Positions 45,690 to 53,761 of a DNA stretch of 54,019 bases are shown piece after piece. Below the pieces are notes generated by a model that was given only the letters and a program-made list of their open reading frames with translations, did not search any database and was not told where the DNA came from. Source of the stretch: an uncultured SAR116 cluster alpha proteobacterium. Lineage in GTDB: Bacteria; Pseudomonadota; Alphaproteobacteria; Puniceispirillales; Puniceispirillaceae. Within the stretch, counting starts at the first letter, position 1. Every line of letters starts with the position of its first letter. The translations under genes were made by a program, and so were the position numbers. The stretch covers positions 1 through 54,019 of the forward strand of contig CACJUX010000012.1 of NCBI GenBank assembly GCA_902596655.1. The letters are read 5' to 3'.

Positions 45690-45800
45690 GATAGCATTTG
45701 ATTTGAATGATGAGAGACGAATGTCTCTTTAGTGCGAAGCATTGTCTAAATTCAGACAGGGTAACAGCAATAATCAAATCATTCAGACATTGTTGACGCA
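45690..45800. repeat. Cluster of small hairpins after the Rep-like gene
   Basis: AGAGAC-GAAT-GTCTCT (45713-45728) and TGTCT-AAATTC-AGACA (45743-45758) are perfect small stems; ATTTGAATGAT (about 45699) and ATCAAATCATTC (about 45773) form a wider imperfect inverted pair around them. Such a cluster is suitable for a nick site or origin, but I have no direct proof. Confidence 0.45.
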
Positions 45801-45858
45801 TTGAGCAAGGCGAAATGCAGTCAACCTTGAGCGAAGCGAAAGACAAATAAATGAGTAA

Positions 45859-46158
45859 TCAGAACATCTCAAGTATTGAACATGATGGTGCTGTTTCTTT
45901 GATGTTATTTGAAGTCTCTATTAAAATCGTATCGACCCCATAAACTCTCTTCTCGCCCATACCTACTGCTTTGCCATCACTTTTTCTAATCACGCATCGA
46001 ACCCACCCACCTTTGTTCAAATCATCAAAAGCGACTGTTACTTCGTGTAACCCGCCGCTAGAAGAAATTGAATAATTCGTAATTTCTATCGTGTTCGCAT
46101 TCGCCTGTTGAGCAAAACAGCAAGCAGTAAAAGCAATCAAAAGTGATTTTTTAATCAT
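45859..46158 (-). CDS. Small secreted hypothetical protein
   Basis: 99 aa from ATG 46158, with GAGGG seven bases ahead (ATG 46164 is too near it). The signal peptide is MIKKSLLIAFTACCFAQQANA with a cut after ANA. The rest (about 77 aa) is beta-rich, with two cysteines (WVRCVIRK and PSCSI) that could form a disulfide. No family recognised. It is cargo of segment 1, in the opposite direction to integrase and Rep. Confidence 0.6.
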   Translation of the reverse strand: MIKKSLLIAFTACCFAQQANANTIEITNYSISSSGGLHEVTVAFDDLNKGGWVRCVIRKSDGKAVGMGEKRVYGVDTILIETSNNIKETAPSCSILEMF

Positions 46159-46261
46159 ATTCATGCCCTCATTTCCTCAATCTATGTTCAGTCTAACCAG
46201 CAATCTCAAATCGTGACAATCAATCTCTACTAAATAGTTCTGCTATTGAAAGAGAGACCAA

Positions 46262-46459
46262 ATGTCATTGATTGAACGCCATCTACCCACAAACAAAACT
46301 GAACTGATTAACCGCCTGCAGAAACTCACTATCAAGCAGATGCATGTAGTTGACAGTTTTGATGCTAACTACGCCCTAGCACGCCCTATCGCCCGTAAAA
46401 CACTTCCCCAAGCAAAAGATGAAGAAGTGCAAATCATTATTCTGAGAGTTGCCAAATGA
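46262..46459 (+). CDS. Small hypothetical protein
   Basis: 65 aa. No recognised motif; helical, charged (IERHLPTNKTELINRLQKL, then QMHVVDSFDANYALARP). GAGAGA precedes the ATG. Its stop overlaps the start of the ribbon-helix-helix gene (ATGA), so both are probably one unit. Confidence 0.5.
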   Translation: MSLIERHLPTNKTELINRLQKLTIKQMHVVDSFDANYALARPIARKTLPQAKDEEVQIIILRVAK

Positions 46460-46605
46460 AACACAAATTGCCAGTCGACAGACCGTTCTCAATGAGAATG
46501 CAAAAAGACCTTCACCAACTTCTGCAAGAGAAAGCAGACAGTCTTGAACTATCGCCTAGTCACTATGTTCGAAAGATACTGATGAAAGAGTTATTAGTCA
46601 GGTAA
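46456..46605 (+). CDS. Ribbon-helix-helix (CopG/Arc-like) small protein
   Basis: 49 aa, missed by longer length limits. RPFSMRMQKDLHQLLQEKAD is the beta strand plus first helix and LELSPSHYVRKILMKELL the second helix, as in Arc/CopG repressors. It starts four bases inside the preceding gene. Likely a copy-control or excision-control regulator of the element. Confidence 0.65.
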   Translation: MKHKLPVDRPFSMRMQKDLHQLLQEKADSLELSPSHYVRKILMKELLVR

Positions 46606-46653
46606 GACAGTTCGAATAGTCCAAAAAACTTATAGTGCCGTGTAGTCTTCTTT

Positions 46654-46682
46654 TTTGACACAGATTTGACACAGTGACACAG
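46654..46682 (+). repeat. 21-bp repeat, copy 2 with an extra half unit
   Basis: Same two TTTGACACAG units (46654-46674) and then TGACACAG (46675-46682). It is about 60 bases left of the second att copy and heads no gene, so a promoter role cannot explain it. Confidence 0.75.
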
Positions 46683-46742
46683 TCAGATGTATAATTCAGG
46701 CAAGAAATCTGTGAAAAAACAGGCAATTTCAGTATATTAGAA

Positions 46743-46801
46743 GATAGAGCACTAGACTACGAATCTAGGGGTCGGGAGTTCGAATCTTCCCGAGCGCGCC
46801 A
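46743..46801 (+). repeat. att site: tRNA-Arg 3' part, second copy
   Basis: Exact 59-bp copy of 43935-43993. It lacks the 5' half, so it cannot give a tRNA. It marks the right end of segment 1 (distance 2808 bp). Confidence 0.9.
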
Positions 46802-46937
46802 CTTTCCTTTTGGGTAAAACGAATGTTGCTCGTCTGCAAAAATACCTTTGACACCGACGCACATAAACGGATTAAACAACGTTATGGCTAATAACCACAG
46901 CGCTCAGCGCTCTGAAATAATGCTAAAATGCAATTCG

Positions 46938-47414
46938 CTAGACACGGCCTCTGTAAGGTTGGACACCCTGATCAGGCAGCCAAACATTTTCTGGTGGTGA
47001 GTTAGTTTGCCAAAAGACATCTATTGGAATGCCGCCTCTTGGATACCAATATCCTCCAATACGCAGCCATTTAGGTTCTATCAGATCGGCAATTTTTCTG
47101 CCAACCGTTATAGTACAGTCTTCATGAAAGGCTCCATGATTGCGGAACGAACCCAAAAATAATTTTAAAGACTTGCTCTCGACTAACCATTCACTAGGGA
47201 CATAATCCAAAACTAATATTGCAAAATCAGGCTGACCAGTTTTTGGGCAAAGCGACGTAAACTCCGGAGCAGTAAACCTTACATTGTACAAAGTATTTAA
47301 TTGAGGGTTTTTTACCCTTTCTAAAATTGCCTCATCCGGGCTTTGGGGTGCTTCAACTGGACGCCCAAGTTGGTCAAGGTCTGAGTATACGTTTTCACTC
47401 ATTCGACTACTCAT
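46938..47414 (-). CDS. queF: 7-cyano-7-deazaguanine (preQ0) reductase, single-domain type
   Basis: 158 aa. It reduces preQ0 to preQ1 with NADPH for queuosine. Catalytic Cys 56 and Asp 63 in [19 protein letters not shown] motif [13 protein letters not shown] (79-91), and His 97/Glu 98 in FHED. The size fits the short YkvM type. It lies between an exact and a fossil att copy. I saw no preQ1 riboswitch ahead of it. ATG 47402 is a possible second start. Confidence 0.93.
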   Translation of the reverse strand: MSSRMSENVYSDLDQLGRPVEAPQSPDEAILERVKNPQLNTLYNVRFTAPEFTSLCPKTGQPDFAILVLDYVPSEWLVESKSLKLFLGSFRNHGAFHEDCTITVGRKIADLIEPKWLRIGGYWYPRGGIPIDVFWQTNSPPENVWLPDQGVQPYRGRV

Positions 47415-48016
47415 GTTGTTACGTCAATTGGTCAGGAAGATATTCAGTTAAATGGCGTTTTAAGGAATAATAACTTTGAAAAACCAGATATAATTATCCC
47501 TTCGGAATAACGTAAATTTGTCGGCGGCTTATTGAGATCAGATCGCGAAGAAATTGTTAGTATCATTTATTGGATAACAGGCTACGAATCAAGGGGTTGG
47601 GAGTTCGAATCTTTCCTAGTCCGCCAATGGTCATACAATCGCGTTGCCGAGCCGGGCGCTAGTTGGCATGGTCTTTGTTCAACACAGATAAACTCGGTGG
47701 TGAAATCTCTTTCCTAGAGCGCCATTTTCCAAAATATTTAATAGAACGCAAAACGGCTCTAAGTTAACTATCAGGTACTCATCGCCTGATTAGCAATTAT
47801 TACGATGATCTAAGCACTAAGCTAAAAACATTTGTGTTGATGAGAAGGTGGCAGACCTCTAGCCAATCTGTTCCAGATATTGGTTTGATAGCATCTCAAG
47901 CAGCTTAACGGCAAAAATTTGAAGATAACAGGTAATTGAATCAAGACATAGATATCGTAAATTTTCTAGCACATCGTTGTTTGTAATTTTTGCAGCCTTA
48001 CACCTCGCTATTCAGC
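47415..48016. other. Gene-free gap with tRNA-Arg att remnants
   Basis: No credible gene. A frame at 47532-47717 runs through tRNA-like DNA and is rejected. 47581-47626 is the fossil att (see next entry), and 47709-47727 matches 16 of 19 bases of the tRNA-Arg end plus flank (CTTTCCTAGAGCGCCATTT), which could be another. The rest is AT-rich. Confidence 0.5.
47581..47626 (+). repeat. Fossil tRNA-Arg 3' part (att remnant)
   Basis: 46 bp aligned without gaps to the tRNA-Arg 3' end (CTACGAATC to CGCCA), 39 identical. The anticodon stem and acceptor no longer pair. Either an old att of this series or the end of a different tRNA brought in by a past element. Confidence 0.6.
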
Positions 48017-49054
48017 CTAGGAACGAAGTGATTCTAATGTCAAATTCAGAACAGCATTGGGTTCGATGGAGTTTATATCCCTATTTTGAACCGGGTTGCT
48101 GCTTCTCGCGGCCTTAATCAGTCTAGATTCTAGTACTGGTAAACTGCTTGCGTAAATCCTTATACAATTTAAACCTAAACCAGCAGCAAGATTAATTAGA
48201 CCAGAATCGTTTCCTACGTACAAATCTGATATTTGAAGTAAACAAATTACATCATCTAAAGGGCTGTCGAATACCAGACTTACACGATCTCTCTGTCCAT
48301 TAATTTTGTCAAAAATCTGATCACCAATTTGACGTTCATTATTGCTTCCGCACAAGATAATTTGACAATTTGGAAGTTCAATAATTAATTGCTCTATCAA
48401 AGTTGCAAAATGTTTTGGAGCCCAGCGTCTGTCTGCAGTTGTGGCACCTACTCCCATAAAAATAATCGGCTTGCCTGAACGGAAAAATTCTGATGAAAAA
48501 GTCGTTTTCTTCTTCAGCGGACTTATTTTTGGATGATCATCAGGAGGTATTATTCCCCTAGCAGCCATTAATTGGCTGGTTGCTAGCCGTGGATGAATTC
48601 CATTATCCGATGTTTTCAATATACCTCGCTCAGATAGGAATAAGTTTTGAATGCCCATGCCATAACCAAAACAATGTGAGATCCCAGCAAAACGCGCAGC
48701 AGCAGCATAACGCCAACTCCGATGTAAAATCCACACCTCTTGAGGAGTTATTCGCTTAATTTCGCCTATCAATTTAAAAAATCCGCTCAGTCCATCATGC
48801 TTACCTCTCTCACCACGTTTTGAGCGATCAAGCGTTACATGATTCAAATCTGGATGTTCATGGAAAATCACCACCGCATAAGAGGTCGGCTTTGTCATCA
48901 GAAAAACTTCTTTGGATTTAATTGCCTCATCAATCCATGGTTTTACCCAAACAACATCTCCAATTCCAATAACTGGGAGGATGATCAACACTCTGTTATT
49001 TTTTTTCATTGGAATGCCAACCGGTCTCTTTTCACTCCTCTCGATGGGTTTCAT
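48017..49054 (-). CDS. GT9 (heptosyltransferase-like) glycosyltransferase
   Basis: 345 aa, GT-B fold. VLIILPVIGIGDVVWVKPW opens the N domain; IIFMGVGATTADRRWAPKHF, IILCGSNNE and YVGNDSGLINLAAGLG make the C domain as in ADP-heptose LPS heptosyltransferases. Its start overlaps the methyltransferase stop (ATGA). With the HldD-like gene at 50091 it suggests heptose-type LPS modification. Confidence 0.83.
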   Translation of the reverse strand: MKPIERSEKRPVGIPMKKNNRVLIILPVIGIGDVVWVKPWIDEAIKSKEVFLMTKPTSYAVVIFHEHPDLNHVTLDRSKRGERGKHDGLSGFFKLIGEIKRITPQEVWILHRSWRYAAAARFAGISHCFGYGMGIQNLFLSERGILKTSDNGIHPRLATSQLMAARGIIPPDDHPKISPLKKKTTFSSEFFRSGKPIIFMGVGATTADRRWAPKHFATLIEQLIIELPNCQIILCGSNNERQIGDQIFDKINGQRDRVSLVFDSPLDDVICLLQISDLYVGNDSGLINLAAGLGLNCIRIYASSLPVLESRLIKAARSSNPVQNRDINSIEPNAVLNLTLESLRS

Positions 49055-49734
49055 TTTACTTTTTGAATAACGACCTCTATTTGGGCCAACGCGTCACTCT
49101 TTGCCGTTTGGTCGATGGGATAGCCTCGAGATAGCTGAAATTTCAATAACTTTTCTCGCACTGAGCGGTTACGAATTCGTCGTGCGACGCTAGATATCTG
49201 TCTGTTCAAAAACGTCCTATGATTTTTAGGTTTTTCGTTCTTTGGAAACATCAAATCATAATTGTAGTTTTCATCATAAATTCGGTATTCAACAACTTTT
49301 GCATTTGGTAGAGACTCACATTCACGCAAAATATCAATTGAGACTGGTGACCATGTATCATCTTTCCCTATTCTGAAGGTGCATTTGTGATCTCGATTAA
49401 AAATGGACGGCCAGTTAAACTGCTCGTATAGATCCTCATGTGGCACGACGGTAACCATAAAGCCTCCAGGCTTGACTAACTGCCACCAATGTCGCAGCGC
49501 AACCTTTGGCTCATTCATATGTTCCAAACAATGGCTCGAGTGAACACAGTCATATTGCTCCGGATTGCGATACCTCAAAATATCGTTTGCATCACCTTGA
49601 TTCTGGTCAAAAATCTCAGCATGTGCAACAACAGGGTCTGAACCAGCACCAATATCAATTACACTCCCACCTAAAAACTTGGAAAAAAAGCTTCTTGAGC
49701 GCAGTGCGTTAGTTTTACTTGCTTCCGTAGCCAT
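49051..49734 (-). CDS. Class I SAM methyltransferase in LPS cassette
   Basis: 227 aa. Motif I is GSVIDIGAGSDPV; DCVHSSHCLEHMNEP is the post-I region with the usual HCLEH, and LVKPGGFMVTVVP follows. It probably methylates a sugar. First gene of a two-gene leftward unit, divergent from the epimerase. Confidence 0.8.
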   Translation of the reverse strand: MATEASKTNALRSRSFFSKFLGGSVIDIGAGSDPVVAHAEIFDQNQGDANDILRYRNPEQYDCVHSSHCLEHMNEPKVALRHWWQLVKPGGFMVTVVPHEDLYEQFNWPSIFNRDHKCTFRIGKDDTWSPVSIDILRECESLPNAKVVEYRIYDENYNYDLMFPKNEKPKNHRTFLNRQISSVARRIRNRSVREKLLKFQLSRGYPIDQTAKSDALAQIEVVIQKVK

Positions 49735-50090
49735 TTAAAACGCCATTAATAACAATTGCTTCATATTTATCGCAAATTTGAAAAAGGATGACTATCGTAA
49801 AACTTATTTTAAAATCATTCACCGGTTCACTTTATTCATTCGTCTCAAATGACAGACTAAAACCTTATTGATCGTCTGGCTTTAAAACAAAAAATGATGA
49901 GCTATGATAAAAAGTTCAGATGTTCTCTAGCGCAACACTTTTCAACAGGAAACATCGCACTTGAATATTTTGAGTTTGCCCTTATCCAAAGTTTGCAACA
50001 GCCTAGCTGGTCGAATTAAATCTGCCGATTAGAAAAAACGAAATATTCGACCAAATCTAATAAAACCATTCATCATTAAGTTGAAAACAA
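49735..50090. other. Divergent promoter gap
   Basis: 356 bp, strongly AT-rich, between two divergent LPS-type genes. It must carry both promoters. No gene, clear repeat or hairpin was recognised. Confidence 0.45.
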
Positions 50091-50924
50091 ATGAAAAAAA
50101 TACTTGTCACCGGACACCGAGGATTCATTGGACAAAACGTATCAACTCGGTTGAGTCAACTCGGTTATGAAGTCGAAGGATGGGAACTCAGCGACATTGG
50201 TGATCCACCAGTTGCTGGTAAAGACTTAGTTATACATTTGGGCGCAATAAGCGATACCACTTTTTCGGCACTCGATGAAATCATGATGAACAACTTAGAT
50301 TTCAGCGTAAAACTGCACCGTTCGTGCCTCAAGCACAGGGTCAATTTGCACTATGCGTCAAGTGCAAGCGTCTACGGATCCTGCCATTCATTTGATGAAG
50401 ATGGCCCCTTAAATCCACAGTCATATTATGCTTGGACAAAATATCTGTTTGATAGACACATAGCCAAAACATTTACAGAAGAAATTACTGTGACTGGTTT
50501 TAGATATTTCAACGTTTTTGGTGCTAAAGGCGAAGCTCACAAGGGTAAAATGGCTAGCCCATTTTATAAATTCTCTAAAGAGGCAAAGATGAGCGGTACC
50601 GTTACCTTATTTGAAAACAGTGAAAGATATTTGAGAGACTTTGTTTCGGTTGAAGACGTGGTAGAAACCCACATCAAGTTGATCGAAAACCAACATTCAG
50701 GCATCTTTAACATTGGCACAGGTCGGCCAACAAGTTTCCAAGAAGTAGGCGAAAAAATCGCGAAAAAATACGACGCCAAGGTGTTATACAGAAAAATGCC
50801 AGAACAGCTTGTTGGGCAGTACCAAGCCTACACTTGCGCTAACATAAAAAAGCTTAACTCGTTAATTCAAATGAAGTGGACATCGATAGCAGATTACATT
50901 GAAGAGCACGAATGTAGTATTTGA
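50091..50924 (+). CDS. hldD: ADP-glyceromanno-heptose 6-epimerase-like protein
   Basis: 277 aa, extended SDR. GHRGFIG (8-14) binds NAD(P), HLGAISDTT and ASSASVYG follow, the catalytic pair is Y113-x3-K117, and GFRYFNVFG with HKGKMAS and RYLRDFVSVEDVV are typical of HldD. It would turn ADP-D-glycero to ADP-L-glycero-manno-heptose, feeding the GT9 enzyme nearby. It is shorter than E. coli HldD (about 310 aa), so a related nucleotide-sugar epimerase is possible. Confidence 0.8.
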   Translation: MKKILVTGHRGFIGQNVSTRLSQLGYEVEGWELSDIGDPPVAGKDLVIHLGAISDTTFSALDEIMMNNLDFSVKLHRSCLKHRVNLHYASSASVYGSCHSFDEDGPLNPQSYYAWTKYLFDRHIAKTFTEEITVTGFRYFNVFGAKGEAHKGKMASPFYKFSKEAKMSGTVTLFENSERYLRDFVSVEDVVETHIKLIENQHSGIFNIGTGRPTSFQEVGEKIAKKYDAKVLYRKMPEQLVGQYQAYTCANIKKLNSLIQMKWTSIADYIEEHECSI

Positions 50925-50980
50925 GTAGACTTTATTCTAATTTCCAACATACAATAAATGGTTTCCATAATTGCAACTAA

Positions 50981-51038
50981 ATAGAGCACTAGACTACGAA
51001 TCTGGGGGTCGGGAGTTCGAATCTTCCCGAGCGCGCCA
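50981..51038 (+). repeat. att site: tRNA-Arg 3' part, third copy
   Basis: 58 bp with one change (CTGGGGG for CTAGGGG) from the tRNA. Flank to the right (ATATA-TCAGATAGTTA, about 51049-51066) also resembles the DNA after the real tRNA, so the two att/integrase junctions are homologous. Confidence 0.9.
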
Positions 51039-51104
51039 TTCCTAGACAATATATTCAGATAGTTACCAGTTCACGGTATCAGTCTGCCTTCAGAGAAACC
51101 TTGG

Positions 51105-51125
51105 TTTGACACAGATTTGACACAG
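51105..51125 (+). repeat. 21-bp repeat, copy 3
   Basis: Identical to 44060-44080, at the same place ahead of integrase 2, followed by the same GGTCAAATCGATGGG start region. Confidence 0.75.
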
Positions 51126-51139
51126 TAGAGGTCAAATCG

Positions 51140-52123
51140 ATGGGTTATGTGCGTAGAAGAGGGAAGTCTTGGAATGCCCAAGTAAGGGTTGCTGGATGGC
51201 AGAGTTTCACCAAGTCCTTTAGCAAGAAGTCAGATGCAGTAAGGTGGGTTCAAGAACTTGAACAAACCTTGAAGAACTCACCCCTACCGAGAGCGAATGC
51301 TAACGATGTTTCACTGTTAGATTTGCTACAGAGATATGGGTTGGAAGTGTCTTCACAGTTGAAGGACTCCGAAAAGGAATTCTACAAACTCAACCTCTAT
51401 GCAAGACATCCAATTGCACAGAACAGACTATCCAATCTTACACCTCTTCACTTCGAACATCTTCGTGATGAACGATTGAAACAGGTGTCCTCTGGAACAG
51501 TCCATGCCGACTTCATGTTGCTTAGAAGGGTATTCAAAACTGCCCTAAGAAAGTGGGGGTATGGACTAGCATCCAACCCGATTGAACAAGTCCAAATTCC
51601 ATCTCCTCACAAACCTCGGAAGAGGAGACTAATCGGTGATGAAAAGGAACGCCTCCTCACTGCTGCATCTTCCCAACGCAACATCTACATCGCACCAACT
51701 ATTGAGTTTGCGATTGAGACTGGTATGAGGCGTTCAGAGATACTCAACCTTCGATGGGTTGATGTGGATTTGGATAGTGGTTTTGCGTTTCTCTTCGACA
51801 CTAAGAATGGTGAAGACAGAAGAGTGCCTCTTACCAAAACCGCAAGAGACGTACTTTCAAAGTTGCCTAAACAAGATGAGAGAGTGTTCCCGATAAGTGC
51901 GAACTGTGTCCGTCTTGCATGGGAACGCACTCGCAACAAAGCAGGCATATCAGATTTGAGATTCCATGATTTAAGACACGAGGCAGTGTCTCGGTTCTTT
52001 GAGATGGGTATGTCAGTACCAGAGGTTGCACTCATCTCTGGACACAAGGATGTGAGGCAATTGTTTAGATACACTCACCTCAATCCAATAAACGTCTTCC
52101 AGAAGTATGAAGCGTTCACCTAG
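51140..52123 (+). CDS. Tyrosine recombinase (integrase 2)
   Basis: 327 aa, aligned residue for residue with integrase 1: R197, H276/R279, H302 and Y311 all present (TGMRRSEIL, FHDLRHEA, SGHKD, FRYTHL). DNA differs widely while protein is well kept, so the split is old. It starts 101 bases after the third att copy. It probably serves the segment to its right, whose far end is outside the window. Confidence 0.93.
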   Translation: MGYVRRRGKSWNAQVRVAGWQSFTKSFSKKSDAVRWVQELEQTLKNSPLPRANANDVSLLDLLQRYGLEVSSQLKDSEKEFYKLNLYARHPIAQNRLSNLTPLHFEHLRDERLKQVSSGTVHADFMLLRRVFKTALRKWGYGLASNPIEQVQIPSPHKPRKRRLIGDEKERLLTAASSQRNIYIAPTIEFAIETGMRRSEILNLRWVDVDLDSGFAFLFDTKNGEDRRVPLTKTARDVLSKLPKQDERVFPISANCVRLAWERTRNKAGISDLRFHDLRHEAVSRFFEMGMSVPEVALISGHKDVRQLFRYTHLNPINVFQKYEAFT

Positions 52124-52159
52124 GTGTCTCTATTGCATTTATAGATTGTGATAGTCGCG

Positions 52160-53584
52160 TCAGTTTTGGACGGATCGCGAGTATGAAATCTTAAAGGTCT
52201 TATCTTTAAGAAAAAACACATTGGAAATTCGAAGAGCGCTTTGAAACAGATTATTGTTGTCGAGAGATTTGACCAAGTGCCAATCCTTTATGTCAGTAAA
52301 CCCTGCCTCATTCTCAGTGAGAAATTCTTCAATAACCCTAACCAAATCTTCATATCGTTCGTCCAAGTAACACAACGCCATTGACCTAAGATTGGGGTCC
52401 TTGATCCCTTCAATGCATAACTTGTTGAATTCGACTAAACAGGTTTCAGCAGAGAAATTCTCACTACCTTTTTCTGGCAAAAATTCTTTCAACCTTTTGA
52501 GTTTTATCCACTCCTCAACTTCATTTTGATTCTCACCAAAATCGAACTTGGTAATTTCGTGAAAAAGTAAGTTGTGGAGAAGCAAAACATTGATCAAATC
52601 GAGGTCGGAAATTTTGGAATAATCTTCTTTAAAAAAATACTGATTTATCGAACTCATGACATTACTTGATGCCAGCAACAAACCAAAATAACCCTGATAA
52701 TCGAGATAATTAGTCATTACGGTGTGCATGCCTGAACCAGACGCAACGCAAATCGCGCTTGGGTCGGAGGTATTAGGATTCAGCACACAAAATTTGTAGA
52801 TTTGGGACCAATAAAAAAGCGCTTCTATGCTTTCCTGAAAATAGATCGGATTTACTGACATCAACTCATCAGAGTCTAGATCTTCTATTTCTCTTCTAAT
52901 TTTATCGAACGATTGAAACCTTTTTAAGTATCGTTCCATTGTATTTTTATAGACATCGTCAATATGTTTGCCCCGGTGGACAAGTAGGTTTCTTCGTTCC
53001 TTTATTTCAACTAATGCAATGTAACCATCTTGGAAAATTGGGTTCTTAGCATCGACTCTTAGCACCTTGTTAACTAACTGGATTAAAGAACCTTGAGCAT
53101 CAAGTTCATCAATTAATTTTTGTCGTTTACCTAACTTCCTTATTAAACTCAGATCACCTTTTTTTGCGTCACTTTCCGCTATTTCGACCATATGATTGTA
53201 ATATCGATCATAAATAATTTGGTCATGCTGGAGCGCTAATTTAAAAATTTTGTATAAGAATGTTTCGAATAGAACGTTTGCATAAATGAAGTGCGCATCA
53301 TTTAACGTCTCAAGTCTGGCGTCTTCAAATTCTTCCTTTTTTTGAAGATCGATCAACTTTTGATAATCTTCCGCGCTAGTAATGGTTAATTCACCCTGAT
53401 CACCAGTGCCATTACCGTATTTGTTATCCAGATATCTCAAATGATCATCTTTTTTTTCAACAATGCTCATAAAGCGATCATGATTCGACCCATTGCTCTC
53501 AGCAACTTCTTGAGACAAAAAGCACATCTTGAGCATGAACTCATCTGACAGTTTTATGATCTTGTCTTCGATATCGTTTTGCAT
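52160..53584 (-). CDS. Large HEPN-motif protein, candidate antiphage RNase
   Basis: 474 aa from ATG 53584 (TTG 53593 also open). Segments AHFIYANVLFETFLYKIFKLA and, 90 residues later, IKERRNLLVHRGKH give a HEPN fold with the canonical R-N-x3-H motif (R198, H203), the RNase active site of RiboL-PSP-type HEPN proteins. The C-terminal half (about 250-474) is helical, without known motif, and could be a sensor. AT-rich, island cargo, monocistronic. Abortive-infection RNase is an inference; a non-catalytic HEPN is possible. Confidence 0.5.
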   Translation of the reverse strand: MQNDIEDKIIKLSDEFMLKMCFLSQEVAESNGSNHDRFMSIVEKKDDHLRYLDNKYGNGTGDQGELTITSAEDYQKLIDLQKKEEFEDARLETLNDAHFIYANVLFETFLYKIFKLALQHDQIIYDRYYNHMVEIAESDAKKGDLSLIRKLGKRQKLIDELDAQGSLIQLVNKVLRVDAKNPIFQDGYIALVEIKERRNLLVHRGKHIDDVYKNTMERYLKRFQSFDKIRREIEDLDSDELMSVNPIYFQESIEALFYWSQIYKFCVLNPNTSDPSAICVASGSGMHTVMTNYLDYQGYFGLLLASSNVMSSINQYFFKEDYSKISDLDLINVLLLHNLLFHEITKFDFGENQNEVEEWIKLKRLKEFLPEKGSENFSAETCLVEFNKLCIEGIKDPNLRSMALCYLDERYEDLVRVIEEFLTENEAGFTDIKDWHLVKSLDNNNLFQSALRISNVFFLKDKTFKISYSRSVQN

Positions 53585-53629
53585 TCTTCTCAATACCTTA
53601 AACCAAAGTCATTAGTAAGAAAAATTACA

Positions 53630-53750
53630 TGTCTCATAAGGGTATAGTCCAACGTCACATCTTTATGAGACAGTTTTAGTGTCTCATTAGGGTCCCATAT
53701 TGACATAAGAGACACTCTTCTATGGAGTCTAGAACCAAATGAGACACTAT
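53630..53750. promoter_or_regulatory. Cluster of ATGAGACA-type repeats ahead of the serine recombinase
   Basis: TGTCTCATAAGGGT (53630-53643) and TGTCTCATTAGGGT (53680-53693) are near-identical direct repeats. ATGAGACA occurs inverted at 53665-53672 and 53739-53746, and AGAGACACT at about 53708. Spacing suits resolvase subsites (res) or an autoregulatory operator of the recombinase. Confidence 0.6.
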
Positions 53751-53761
53751 AGGACGATTTG

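Noticed and set aside
47415-47480. preQ1 riboswitch before queF
   Set aside because: No preQ1-I or -II aptamer sequence or pseudoknot could be seen on the minus strand.
47532-47717. 61-codon frame right of queF
   Set aside because: It runs through the fossil tRNA-Arg copy, so its residues (YESRGWEFESF) are a translation of tRNA sequence.
50981-51038. Second functional tRNA-Arg
   Set aside because: The acceptor 5' strand and D-arm are missing; only the 3' part is present.
53630-53750. CRISPR array
   Set aside because: Repeats are short, in both orientations and unevenly spaced, with no cas gene; a recombinase site fits better.
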